A stretch of 64,000 bases of DNA from Alphaproteobacteria bacterium (GTDB taxonomy: Bacteria > Pseudomonadota > Alphaproteobacteria > Rickettsiales > SXRF01), in contig JAGVLO010000004.1 in assembly GCA_020049775.1 (NCBI GenBank), forward strand, positions 1 to 64,000, in the 5' to 3' direction. The first letter of the stretch is position 1. Each line of letters starts with the position of its first letter. The notes under the pieces were generated by a model. The model was not told the origin of the DNA. It worked only from the letters and a program-made list of their open reading frames with translations, and did no database searches. Both the position numbers and the translations under genes were made by a program. This document shows, piece after piece, positions 54,830 through 63,106 of the stretch.

Positions 54830-56416
54830 ATGGAATATCGCGTTTTAGCCCGTAAATACCGCCCCACCAATTTCGATGACCTCATCGGTCAGGAGGCTCT
54901 GGTACGCACGCTTTCCAACGCCATACGCAGCGGGCGCATCGCCCATGCGTTTTTGCTCACGGGCATTCGCGGCATCGGCAAAACCACCACGGCGCGCATC
55001 ATTGCCCGTGCATTGAATTGCATCGGCGAAGACGGGCAGGGCGGCCCCACCATCAGCCCGTGCGGTGTGTGCAGCAATTGCAAAATGATTTCCGACGACC
55101 GCCATGTCGATGTGCTGGAAATGGACGCCGCCAGCCATACCGGCGTAGGCGACATACGCGACTTGATTGAAACGGTGCGCTACCTGCCCACCTCAGCGCG
55201 GTATAAAATATACATCATCGACGAAGTACACATGCTCTCCACTCCCGCGTTCAATGCGCTGCTGAAAACGCTGGAAGAACCACCGCCGCATGTGAAATTT
55301 ATTTTCGCCACCACTGAATCGCGCAAGATTCCCGTCACCATACTATCGCGCTGCCAGCGCTTTGATTTGAAGCGTATCGACATTCAGATGCTGTCTGCCC
55401 ATCTTGCGCGTACCTGCGAAAAAGAGCAGGTTGACGCCGAAGCGGAAGCCCTGCAGGTGATTGCCATTGCCGCCGAAGGTTCGGTGCGTGATTCGCTGTC
55501 GCTGCTTGATCAGGCGATTGCACGCGGCACAGAAAAAGACGGGCGCATACAGGTGGAAGCCCTGTCCGTGCGTCAGATGCTCGGCAGTGCTGACAACACG
55601 GCGACTTTCCGCCTGATAGAATTGCTCTTTTCCGGCGACATCAATGGCGCGCTGGAAGAAGTGCGCAAACAATACCATGACGGCGCTGACCCGCTGCTGA
55701 TAGTGCAGGACGCGCTGGAGGTGTCACATCTGATTACGCGTGTGAAGGTTTCGCCTGCCGCGCTTGCCGATTTTTCACTTTCCGAGCATGACCGCAAGGC
55801 CGCGCAGTCCATGGCCGAGCGCGTGTCCATGGCCGTGCTTGCGCGCCTGTGGCAGATGATGCTCAAGGGCATCAGCGAAGTGCGTATTGCACCGTCGCCG
55901 CTGGCGGCGCTGGAAATGCTGCTGGTGCGCGTGGCATATGCCGCGCAGTTGCCGACGCCTGCGGAAGTAATACGCTCCGGTGATAGCGTGCCTGCGCCTA
56001 CTGTTGCCGCCGCACCCAAGCCGGAGGTAACGCTGGTCACCAACAAACCCGCAGTTACCATTGCCAACTTTGAAGAGGCCGTGGCATTATTTGAAAAGAA
56101 CCGCGAGATACTGCTCTATACGCATTTGCGGCAGGATGTCAGCCCTGTACAGTTTGAAGCAGGCCGTATCAGCATTCATTTAAAAACGCCGCTACCGCGT
56201 GATTTCACAGCACGTGTGGCCGACTGCCTGACGCGCTGGACAGGCCAGCCATGGAAACTGTCATTGTCGGAACAGGCGGGCGCAGCAAGCCTGCACGAGC
56301 AGGCAACGGCGCGTAAAACGCAGGCCATGGAGCAGGTGTCGGCGCATCCGCTGGTCGCCAGCGTGTTGGATGAATTCCCCGGTGCAAAGCTGGTGGGCGT
56401 AGAATCTGGTTCATAA
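54830..56416 (+). CDS. dnaX: DNA polymerase III subunit tau/gamma
   Basis: 528 residues. Clamp-loader AAA+ motor: YRPTNFDDLIGQEALVRTLSNAI, P-loop GIRGIGKTT, zinc-binding cysteines (CIG...CGVCSNC), IIDEVHMLSTPAFNALLKTLEEPP, sensor 1 ATTESRKIPVTILSRC. The C-terminal tau-type domain is about 150 residues. No frameshift site was looked for beyond eye inspection. Confidence 0.97.
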   Translation: MEYRVLARKYRPTNFDDLIGQEALVRTLSNAIRSGRIAHAFLLTGIRGIGKTTTARIIARALNCIGEDGQGGPTISPCGVCSNCKMISDDRHVDVLEMDAASHTGVGDIRDLIETVRYLPTSARYKIYIIDEVHMLSTPAFNALLKTLEEPPPHVKFIFATTESRKIPVTILSRCQRFDLKRIDIQMLSAHLARTCEKEQVDAEAEALQVIAIAAEGSVRDSLSLLDQAIARGTEKDGRIQVEALSVRQMLGSADNTATFRLIELLFSGDINGALEEVRKQYHDGADPLLIVQDALEVSHLITRVKVSPAALADFSLSEHDRKAAQSMAERVSMAVLARLWQMMLKGISEVRIAPSPLAALEMLLVRVAYAAQLPTPAEVIRSGDSVPAPTVAAAPKPEVTLVTNKPAVTIANFEEAVALFEKNREILLYTHLRQDVSPVQFEAGRISIHLKTPLPRDFTARVADCLTRWTGQPWKLSLSEQAGAASLHEQATARKTQAMEQVSAHPLVASVLDEFPGAKLVGVESGS

Positions 56417-56435
56417 AAATATGAGGAGTTAAGGC

Positions 56436-56756
56436 ATGAATATACAGAAGATGATGAAGCAGGCGCAGGAAATGCAGAACAAGATGACTGCACTGCAAGC
56501 CAAAATCGAGCAGGAAGAAACCGACGGGGCGGCTGGCGGCGGCATGGTGAAGTTGCGTATCAACGGCAAGGGCAGCCTGCTGAAAATCGACCTCGACCCC
56601 AGCCTGCTGAAGCCCGAAGAAAAAGAAATGCTGGAAGACCTGATTATCGCAGCTTTCGCCGATGCCAAGAAAAAATCTGACGAATCCGCTGCCGGACAGA
56701 TGGGACAGGTGACTGCGGGCCTGAATCTTCCCCCGGGAATGAAGCTTCCTTTTTAA
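56436..56756 (+). CDS. ybaB: YbaB/EbfC nucleoid-associated protein
   Basis: 106 residues. MKQAQEMQNKMTALQAKIEQEE start, central KLRINGKGSLLKIDLDPSLL strand region and DLIIAAFADAKKK helix are standard. Dimeric DNA-binding protein; dnaX-ybaB-recR is a classic order. Confidence 0.95.
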   Translation: MNIQKMMKQAQEMQNKMTALQAKIEQEETDGAAGGGMVKLRINGKGSLLKIDLDPSLLKPEEKEMLEDLIIAAFADAKKKSDESAAGQMGQVTAGLNLPPGMKLPF

Positions 56757-56771
56757 ATAGTGACCTGAAAA

Positions 56772-57365
56772 GTGACGCATAACGACATCGATGAACTGAT
56801 ACGGCTTTTTTCCAAGCTTCCGGGCTTGGGGCCGCGCTCGGCGCGCCGCGTGGTGCTGCATCTTGTCCGCCAGAAAGAAAATTTGATGTCGCCGCTGGCT
56901 AAAACGCTTGAGAGCGCCATAGACACTATCCGCACCTGTTCGCATTGCGGTAACCTAGATACCATTGACCCGTGCCATATCTGCAGTGATGGCAAGCGCG
57001 ATCCGTCCGTTATCTGCGTGGTGGAAGAACTGGCGGATTTATGGGCGATTGAGCGCTGCAACCTGTTTCGCGGGCGCTACCATGTGCTGGGCGGCACGCT
57101 TTCGGCCATCGATGACCGCGGACCTGCGCAGCTGAATATCGAACCGCTGGTGGAGCGTTCGGCCAGAGGCGAGGTGAAGGAAATCATCCTAGCCACCAAC
57201 GCCACATTGGAAGGACAGACTACGGCGCATTATCTCACCACCCGCCTTGCCAGTTTTAATCTAAGCATCTCCCGCCTTGCGCAAGGCATCCCCATGGGCG
57301 GTGAGTTGGACTACCTCGACGACGGCACGCTCGGTGCCGCCCTGAAAGCTCGCCTTCCTTTTTAA
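56772..57365 (+). CDS. recR: Recombination protein RecR
   Basis: 197 residues. Helix-hairpin-helix (LPGLGPRSARRVVLHL), zinc finger CSHCGNLDTIDPCHIC, Toprim ICVVEELADLWAIE, and Walker-B-like C-terminus. Works with RecF/RecO in gap repair. GTG start at 56772. Confidence 0.97.
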   Translation: MTHNDIDELIRLFSKLPGLGPRSARRVVLHLVRQKENLMSPLAKTLESAIDTIRTCSHCGNLDTIDPCHICSDGKRDPSVICVVEELADLWAIERCNLFRGRYHVLGGTLSAIDDRGPAQLNIEPLVERSARGEVKEIILATNATLEGQTTAHYLTTRLASFNLSISRLAQGIPMGGELDYLDDGTLGAALKARLPF

Positions 57366-57397
57366 ATGCACGCCTTCCTTTCTAAAGGAGCATAGTA

Positions 57398-59095
57398 ATG
57401 AAGACTGAATACAAAACATTCCCGCTGGCCACCGCCATTCGGGAGTCGCTCGCCAATGGCTACAGCAAAAAACTGTTTGGGCAGGATTTGCTGTCGGCAT
57501 TCATTGTGTCGCTGGTGGCGCTGCCGCTTGCGATGGCGTTGGCGATTGCGGTGGGATTGCCGCCGCAGCACGGCATCTATACAGCGATTGTAGCAGGTAT
57601 TCTCACGCCGCTGCTCGGCGGTTCGCGCCTGCAGGTCAGCGGGCCTACGGCGGCGTTTGTGGTCATCATCGCGCCGATTATTTCGCAATACGGACTTCGC
57701 GGCCTGATTATCGCCGAAATCATGGCGGGCCTGATGCTTGTTGCGCTGGCATGGGCGCGCATGGGGCGCTTCATCAGCTTTGTGCCATATCCCGTGACCA
57801 CCGGATTTACCGCCGGTATCGCCGTGGTGCTTGGTACGCTGTCGCTCAATGATTTGCTGGGGCTGGGGGTAATCAGCCTTCAGGGTGAATTTGTGGAGAA
57901 GGTGGCGACACTGCTTGAACATGTGCCGTCCATGCGCGCGCCGGAAGCGGCTATCGGGCTTATAAGCCTTGCGCTAATGTTTGCTGGCAAACGCATCACC
58001 ACCAAAATTCCCTCAGTGATTTTGGGCATTGGCGCAGGCACGCTGCTGGCGCTATTGTTTACGCATTATGGCACGGAGATAGCCACTATTGGCAATCGCT
58101 TTACTTTTGAAACGCCGGAGGGAATGCGTCAGGGCATACCCCCAACACCGCCTTATTTCCACACGTTCGGGGAAGCCGGTTTGTTTGCATGGCCGACATG
58201 GGAAGAGCTGCGTGTCATGATGATGCCTGCCGTGGTGATAGCGGCGCTGGCGGCGCTGGAGTCGCTGCTTTCGGCCACGGTTGCTGACGGCATGAGCCGC
58301 ACGCGCCATGACCCGAACGCAGAACTGGCGGCGATTGGTATTGCCAATATCGCATCCGGCTTTGCCGCGGGTATTCCCGCCACGGGCGCGATTGCGCGCA
58401 CCACCACCAACATTAAAAGCGGCGGGCGCACGCCCATATCATCGGCGCTGCATGCGGTGCTGATTATGCTTTATGTGCTGGCGCTTGCGCCGCTGATTTC
58501 CTATGTGCCGATGGCGGCGCTGGCGGCGCTGCTGGTGCTGGTGGCCTATAATATGTCGCATTATCACCAGTTCTTACGCATCCTGAAAATCGCGCCGCGC
58601 CACGACAGCCTTGTGCTGCTGACCTGCTTCGGACTGACCGTGTTTATCGACATGGTGGCGGGCGTGACGGTGGGCGTGATACTGGCGGCGCTGCTGTTTA
58701 TCCAGCGCATGTCGGAAATTACGGAGGTGGCGGTTGATACGGCCGATGACGGCACGCATATCGAGCTGCCGCCCAATGTCATGGTGTATCATATTTCCGG
58801 CCCGCTTTTTTTTGCATCCGTTGAGCGTGTACTCGACCGCACGGCGTTCCTGCGCCACAAGGTGGATACGTTCATTTTTGATATGCAGCATGTGCCTTTG
58901 GTGGATATGAGCGGGCTGATTGCCATTAAAAACCTGTTCACCAGCGAACCTTTGCAGGGCATGCGTATATATATCTGCGCGCGCAGTGAAATCACCGATA
59001 AGATTATGCAGAAACTTGCCGATGTACCGCAGCTGGACGTGAGGCCTGCACCGGACGTGCGGACGGCTTTGGCTGTTACATCGACAGCTTCTTGA
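57398..59095 (+). CDS. SulP-family anion transporter with STAS domain
   Basis: 565 residues. About ten to twelve membrane helices with the SulP motif (ALPLAMALAIAVGLPPQHGIYTAIVAGIL; SGPTAAFVVII) and a C-terminal cytoplasmic STAS domain from about 450 (VMVYHISGPLFFASVERVLDR; PLVDMSGLIAIKNL). Substrate may be sulfate, bicarbonate or dicarboxylate; not decidable here. Convergent with dprE2, overlapping by 20 bp. Confidence 0.94.
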   Translation: MKTEYKTFPLATAIRESLANGYSKKLFGQDLLSAFIVSLVALPLAMALAIAVGLPPQHGIYTAIVAGILTPLLGGSRLQVSGPTAAFVVIIAPIISQYGLRGLIIAEIMAGLMLVALAWARMGRFISFVPYPVTTGFTAGIAVVLGTLSLNDLLGLGVISLQGEFVEKVATLLEHVPSMRAPEAAIGLISLALMFAGKRITTKIPSVILGIGAGTLLALLFTHYGTEIATIGNRFTFETPEGMRQGIPPTPPYFHTFGEAGLFAWPTWEELRVMMMPAVVIAALAALESLLSATVADGMSRTRHDPNAELAAIGIANIASGFAAGIPATGAIARTTTNIKSGGRTPISSALHAVLIMLYVLALAPLISYVPMAALAALLVLVAYNMSHYHQFLRILKIAPRHDSLVLLTCFGLTVFIDMVAGVTVGVILAALLFIQRMSEITEVAVDTADDGTHIELPPNVMVYHISGPLFFASVERVLDRTAFLRHKVDTFIFDMQHVPLVDMSGLIAIKNLFTSEPLQGMRIYICARSEITDKIMQKLADVPQLDVRPAPDVRTALAVTSTAS

Positions 59096-59858
59096 ATATC
59101 TTTTCCGGTATGTGCATGATAATCAGCATGATGAAGCGCCAGAAAAACGGCACATAAATAACGTCTTTATTCTTTTCCATCGCGGCGATGATTTTCCTAG
59201 CGCAATATTCGCGGCTGGCGATCAGCGGCGAGTTCATTTCCCACGTCATCGGTGTATCCATGAAGCCGGGTTTTACCGTCATCACATGCACGCCCTGCTT
59301 GCAGAAGCGGTTGCGTAGCCCGCTGGCAAAGGCGTTTAGCGCCGCCTTGGCGCTGCCGTATGCATAGTTGCTCTGGCGGCCACGGTCACCGGCCACAGAG
59401 GAGATAATCGTAATCCTGCCTTCTTTTTTCTTAGCTAGTTTGATGGCGGCGGCGGTGGCCAGCTGCGCGGGTACGGTGTAATTGACACGCATAGTGTAGG
59501 CAAGGTTGGCAATGTCGGTGGGGTCGGTAGCACCCATATCTCCGGCAGCGATAATCACATCATCCACATCACCCGCCTGTTCCATGAACAGCTCAGGGCT
59601 GAGATTGGCATCCATAAGGTCGAGTAACAGCGTGCGGCAAGGCACGGGTGAGCGTGTACGTATATCTTGTGACAGCAACTTGAGTTCGCCTTCGTCACGT
59701 CCGGCAAGCACCAGTCCGTAACCACGTGCGGCAAGGCCGCGGCATAAGGCTTGCGCCATCGAGGAAGTGGCGCCGATAACAAGTGCCGTCCGGTGTCCGG
59801 TGTTATGGCCCGTATTATGGTTTATTTCGGCTGAGATAGTCTTCTTTCCAGTGATCAT
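59076..59858 (-). CDS. dprE2: DprE2-like decaprenylphosphoryl-2-keto-ribose reductase
   Basis: 260-residue short-chain dehydrogenase: NAD-binding ALVIGATSSMAQALCRGL, catalytic Ser in ISSVAGDRGRQ and YxxxK in YAYGSAKAAL. The C-terminal tail (VPFFWRFIMLIIMHIPEKIFKKLSM) closely follows mycobacterial DprE2, which distinguishes it from generic SDRs. It reduces the keto intermediate made by DprE1 to polyprenylphosphoryl-arabinose. ATG 59858 overlaps the preceding transferase gene by 44 bp. Last gene of the operon. Confidence 0.85.
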   Translation of the reverse strand: MITGKKTISAEINHNTGHNTGHRTALVIGATSSMAQALCRGLAARGYGLVLAGRDEGELKLLSQDIRTRSPVPCRTLLLDLMDANLSPELFMEQAGDVDDVIIAAGDMGATDPTDIANLAYTMRVNYTVPAQLATAAAIKLAKKKEGRITIISSVAGDRGRQSNYAYGSAKAALNAFASGLRNRFCKQGVHVMTVKPGFMDTPMTWEMNSPLIASREYCARKIIAAMEKNKDVIYVPFFWRFIMLIIMHIPEKIFKKLSM

Positions 59859-61458
59859 AAGTTCCTAGATTAAATAGAATAATGGTTTTCAGGCGTTCAA
59901 TGTCAAATATCGGGCCAGAGGTGATAAGCCGGAGTTTTTCATAATATTGTGCAAGCGATGGGTCCATGCGCTCTGTTGATCCGGTATTGATGGCATGATT
60001 GTAGCCAATGGGAATAAGGCGCTTGAAATGGGCTATGTAAAAATTCTGGCGCGAGGTGGCAGGCAGGCGCGCCAGCAAGGGGTCGGCAAGGCCGAGTTCA
60101 TCAATCAGGGGTACGGACGGGCCGGCGTAAAATGCGCCCATGCCGATAAAATACATGGGCTTTGCAGTATTGCGTTCTTCCTCGGCAATCTTGCGCCCAT
60201 CATTGGCAAACATATATTCACCCTCCTTACGGAATGTAAGCGGGTATTGCTGTTTGACCAGCCGGTTGTGGCGGAACGTCCATGCTGCATCCAGCAAACG
60301 CTGCTTGGCGACAACGCAGGTTTGGCAATTCTGGCGGATATCTTCGAGGTATTTCGGTATCAGGTGGCCGATGAATATGGCGCAGGCGATGGTGAAAACA
60401 ATATCGTGCCTTGTCTTTGCGGGGATAAAAACATAACCAAGCCAGATGGCAGCGAATACCGGCAATGCCCAGAAACGCCCTGCCATATAATCGCCGCCGA
60501 TGTAAATGATATAGAAACAATAATAATAAATCCCCAGAGCGATAGATGCCGGAAGCCATGGCATAATCTGGTTGGCAGGTGTTTCACGTTTGATGAAGGC
60601 ATATACTACCAGGCCGCTGGGAACCAGTATGAGTATGATTGCGCTCATGCTGTCGATGGTCAGGAAATATTTAGTGTAATGCACTGCCTGATTGAAATAG
60701 AGCCAGAAATCCATGCCGGTATTGAGCTTGGCATATTTGGTGTTAGGGAAAATAAACCCGTAATAGAGCAGCGAAAAGCACAACCAGCCGATAATAGGCA
60801 GTGCGCCAGCGAATATCTGTTCCCAGCGCACTTCACGCCAGCGCTGGATAACCAGCCATGCCAGCGTTGGAATGTAGATAATGCCGGTATCAAGCCGGTT
60901 GGTAAGTGCCAGTGCAACGCTGAACGAACACCAGAACCAGAAAAACTTTGAACCCCATAATTTGATTAGCGTATAACCAAAAAGCGCAAACAATGTGTAG
61001 GTCAGCGGATTTTCCAGGCCGGACGAAGTATAGTCCATAATGGCCTTTGACCAGTAGAAAGGCAGGAAAAAGCACGCCACCGTAATCCATACCGGTTTTT
61101 TCGTAGTGCATAATACCAGTATGATGGCGGCGGCAGAACATATCACCGATAACGCCATGCTGACATGGAAAACATTTTTCCATATCGCGTACACAGGCAG
61201 GTGCAGCAACGTCCATAACGGATGGGTATATACCTGCACACGTTCGTGGATATTCCAGCGCAGGCCGTAGCCTTTGTCAAAATTGTCAATGACGCGGTAG
61301 GTGATGTAGGCGTCTTCAGAAGCCCAGCTGGTAAGAAAAATATGAACCACCAGCCACAGGAAACCTGCGGCGACAATAATATCCGACGCAAGGCTTCCCA
61401 GCTTGGGCGCCCAGCGTTGGAAGTGTGGGGAATCAATCGGCCGCAGCAACTTCAGCAC
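59815..61458 (-). CDS. AftB-like GT-C arabinofuranosyltransferase, copy 2
   Basis: 547 residues, about ten membrane helices plus a periplasmic C-terminal domain. AftB-type signatures: acidic ED-A-YITYRVIDNF in the first loop with GYGLRWNIHERVQVYTHPLW, SGLENPLTYTLF, LLYYGFIFPNTKYAKL, GGDYMAGRFWALPVF, and a C-terminal LIDELGLADPLLARLP block. Mycobacterial AftB uses decaprenylphosphoryl-arabinose as donor. Here the acidic pair reads E-D, whereas copy 1 has D-D. Overlaps copy 1 by 26 bp. Confidence 0.82.
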   Translation of the reverse strand: MLKLLRPIDSPHFQRWAPKLGSLASDIIVAAGFLWLVVHIFLTSWASEDAYITYRVIDNFDKGYGLRWNIHERVQVYTHPLWTLLHLPVYAIWKNVFHVSMALSVICSAAAIILVLCTTKKPVWITVACFFLPFYWSKAIMDYTSSGLENPLTYTLFALFGYTLIKLWGSKFFWFWCSFSVALALTNRLDTGIIYIPTLAWLVIQRWREVRWEQIFAGALPIIGWLCFSLLYYGFIFPNTKYAKLNTGMDFWLYFNQAVHYTKYFLTIDSMSAIILILVPSGLVVYAFIKRETPANQIMPWLPASIALGIYYYCFYIIYIGGDYMAGRFWALPVFAAIWLGYVFIPAKTRHDIVFTIACAIFIGHLIPKYLEDIRQNCQTCVVAKQRLLDAAWTFRHNRLVKQQYPLTFRKEGEYMFANDGRKIAEEERNTAKPMYFIGMGAFYAGPSVPLIDELGLADPLLARLPATSRQNFYIAHFKRLIPIGYNHAINTGSTERMDPSLAQYYEKLRLITSGPIFDIERLKTIILFNLGTYDHWKEDYLSRNKP

Positions 61459-63106
61459 GGAGATACTCCTTCCTGAAATGGTCGTAGCGGCCTAGGTTAA
61501 AATCGATAATCGCTTTCAGGCGCTGGGCGCTGAAAAGATCACCGCTTACAATAAGTTTGAGAGTTTCGTAATATGCTGCAAGCGACGGGTCCATCTGGTC
61601 GCTGCGGCCATTATTCTGGATAGCAAACAGGTAGCCGTCGGGAAGGTTGCGCTCAAAATGTCCAATGCGCCAGGCCTTTGGGTCGATAACAGGCAGGCGG
61701 GCAAGCAAGGGGTCGGTAAGGGCATGCGGATCAACGATACGCACCTGCGGGCCAGAAAAATAACCCAGCATACCCAATGCGCCAAAGACATAAACTTCAT
61801 CAGGTGATTTCAGCAAGATTTGCGCGGTTTTGTAATGGCGGTCCTTAACATGACGGGCCGAGTCGAATTCGCCCTCATGATACCAGACACGGATAGGGCT
61901 GTAGAAGGCGCGTTCATCGGCAATGCCGCTTTTAATGCAGAACGATCCGCCCCATTCCGGAAAGGGGTTCTCGATATGCGCCATGCAGGTCTCCATGGAT
62001 TCCTGAGACATGCTGACCGATTGCCATTTGAGTACCATCAGAAATGCCGCGCAAATGGCGGCGCGTTTCAGGTCCAGCTTCTTGGTGTAGCCATATATCA
62101 GCCATGCCGACGCGAAGAAGGGCAGACTCAGGAAACGGCCCGACATAAAGTCGCCGCCTACGCAAACCACATATGCCATATAGGCGAAAACGCCTGCGGC
62201 AATTGGCATGAAAACGCGCGGGTGGTCATCATCCGGCACCATTGGTTTTTTCTTGAGTGCGGCTGTTGCCGTGTCTTTAATCTGGTCGATGGCGCGGGCG
62301 AGCATCAGGAACAAAATCATGTAGCTGAACAGGTCGGTGCTGTACTGCTCAAAAAGGTAGAGTACGCCTTGCTTCATGTAGTCGATGCCCTCAATGCCGG
62401 TGCTGAGCTTGGCGTATTTGGTGTTGGGGAAGGCAAAGCCGTAATAGAAAAGCGAGAACAGAGTCCACAGCGCCAGCGGCAGTGCGCCTAATATGATATA
62501 TTTCCAATTCATGCTGCGCCATTTGAGGAAAACAAGGCAGGCAAGAACAGGGGTGTAGAACACAATGGTATCCAGCCGGTTGAGCAGTGCCAGCGCAATA
62601 TTTAGCGAAAGGTAAAACCAGAAGCGCGGGTGATTGCGCATACGCAGCATCAGGTAACCAAAGGTGGCAAACAGCAGGTGGTTCATTGGGTTTTCCAAGC
62701 CGGAGGTACTGAACTCCACGAAGCTTTTGGAAAGTCCCAGCGGTAGCAGCAGGCAGACAACAGCAAGCTGGGCAGGTCTGTCGAAAGTGCGTATGGCAAC
62801 GGCGAAGGCGGCCATGGTGCATGCCACCGAAAGAGTGACGGACACGAGAAAGATATTGTCCCACAGCGCATAAAGCGGGATATGCAGGAACATCCATAGC
62901 GGGTGGGTGTAGGCCTGCACGCGTTCGTAAGTGTTCCAGCGCAGGCCATAGCCGTTCAGGAAATTATCCACTACGCGGAAAGTGATGTAGGCGTCGTCGG
63001 ATACCCACGACACCAGCACGATGTAAATGGCCAGCACAGCGAAGCTGGCGGCCAGCAGCAGCTTCGCCAGATGCGGGGGGAGGGAATCTAGGCTTTGTTT
63101 TTCCAT
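61433..63106 (-). CDS. AftB-like GT-C arabinofuranosyltransferase, copy 1
   Basis: 557 residues with the same architecture as copy 2 and clearly paralogous to it. It has SDDAYITFRVVDNFLNGYGLRWN (catalytic-type Asp pair), ERVQAYTHPLWMFL, TSGLENPMNHLLF, YYGFAFPNTKYAKL, GGDFMSGRFLSLPFF, and the C-terminal ALGMLGYFSGPQVRIVDPHAL with IGHFERNLPDGYL, all closely matching Mycobacterium AftB. Overlaps dprE1 by 19 bp. Acceptor unknown. Confidence 0.85.
   Translation of the reverse strand: MEKQSLDSLPPHLAKLLLAASFAVLAIYIVLVSWVSDDAYITFRVVDNFLNGYGLRWNTYERVQAYTHPLWMFLHIPLYALWDNIFLVSVTLSVACTMAAFAVAIRTFDRPAQLAVVCLLLPLGLSKSFVEFSTSGLENPMNHLLFATFGYLMLRMRNHPRFWFYLSLNIALALLNRLDTIVFYTPVLACLVFLKWRSMNWKYIILGALPLALWTLFSLFYYGFAFPNTKYAKLSTGIEGIDYMKQGVLYLFEQYSTDLFSYMILFLMLARAIDQIKDTATAALKKKPMVPDDDHPRVFMPIAAGVFAYMAYVVCVGGDFMSGRFLSLPFFASAWLIYGYTKKLDLKRAAICAAFLMVLKWQSVSMSQESMETCMAHIENPFPEWGGSFCIKSGIADERAFYSPIRVWYHEGEFDSARHVKDRHYKTAQILLKSPDEVYVFGALGMLGYFSGPQVRIVDPHALTDPLLARLPVIDPKAWRIGHFERNLPDGYLFAIQNNGRSDQMDPSLAAYYETLKLIVSGDLFSAQRLKAIIDFNLGRYDHFRKEYLRAEVAAAD

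Noticed and set aside
59995-60951. 318-codon plus-strand open frame opposite the second AftB-like gene
   Set aside because: No domain or ribosome-binding site; composition mirrors the coding strand.
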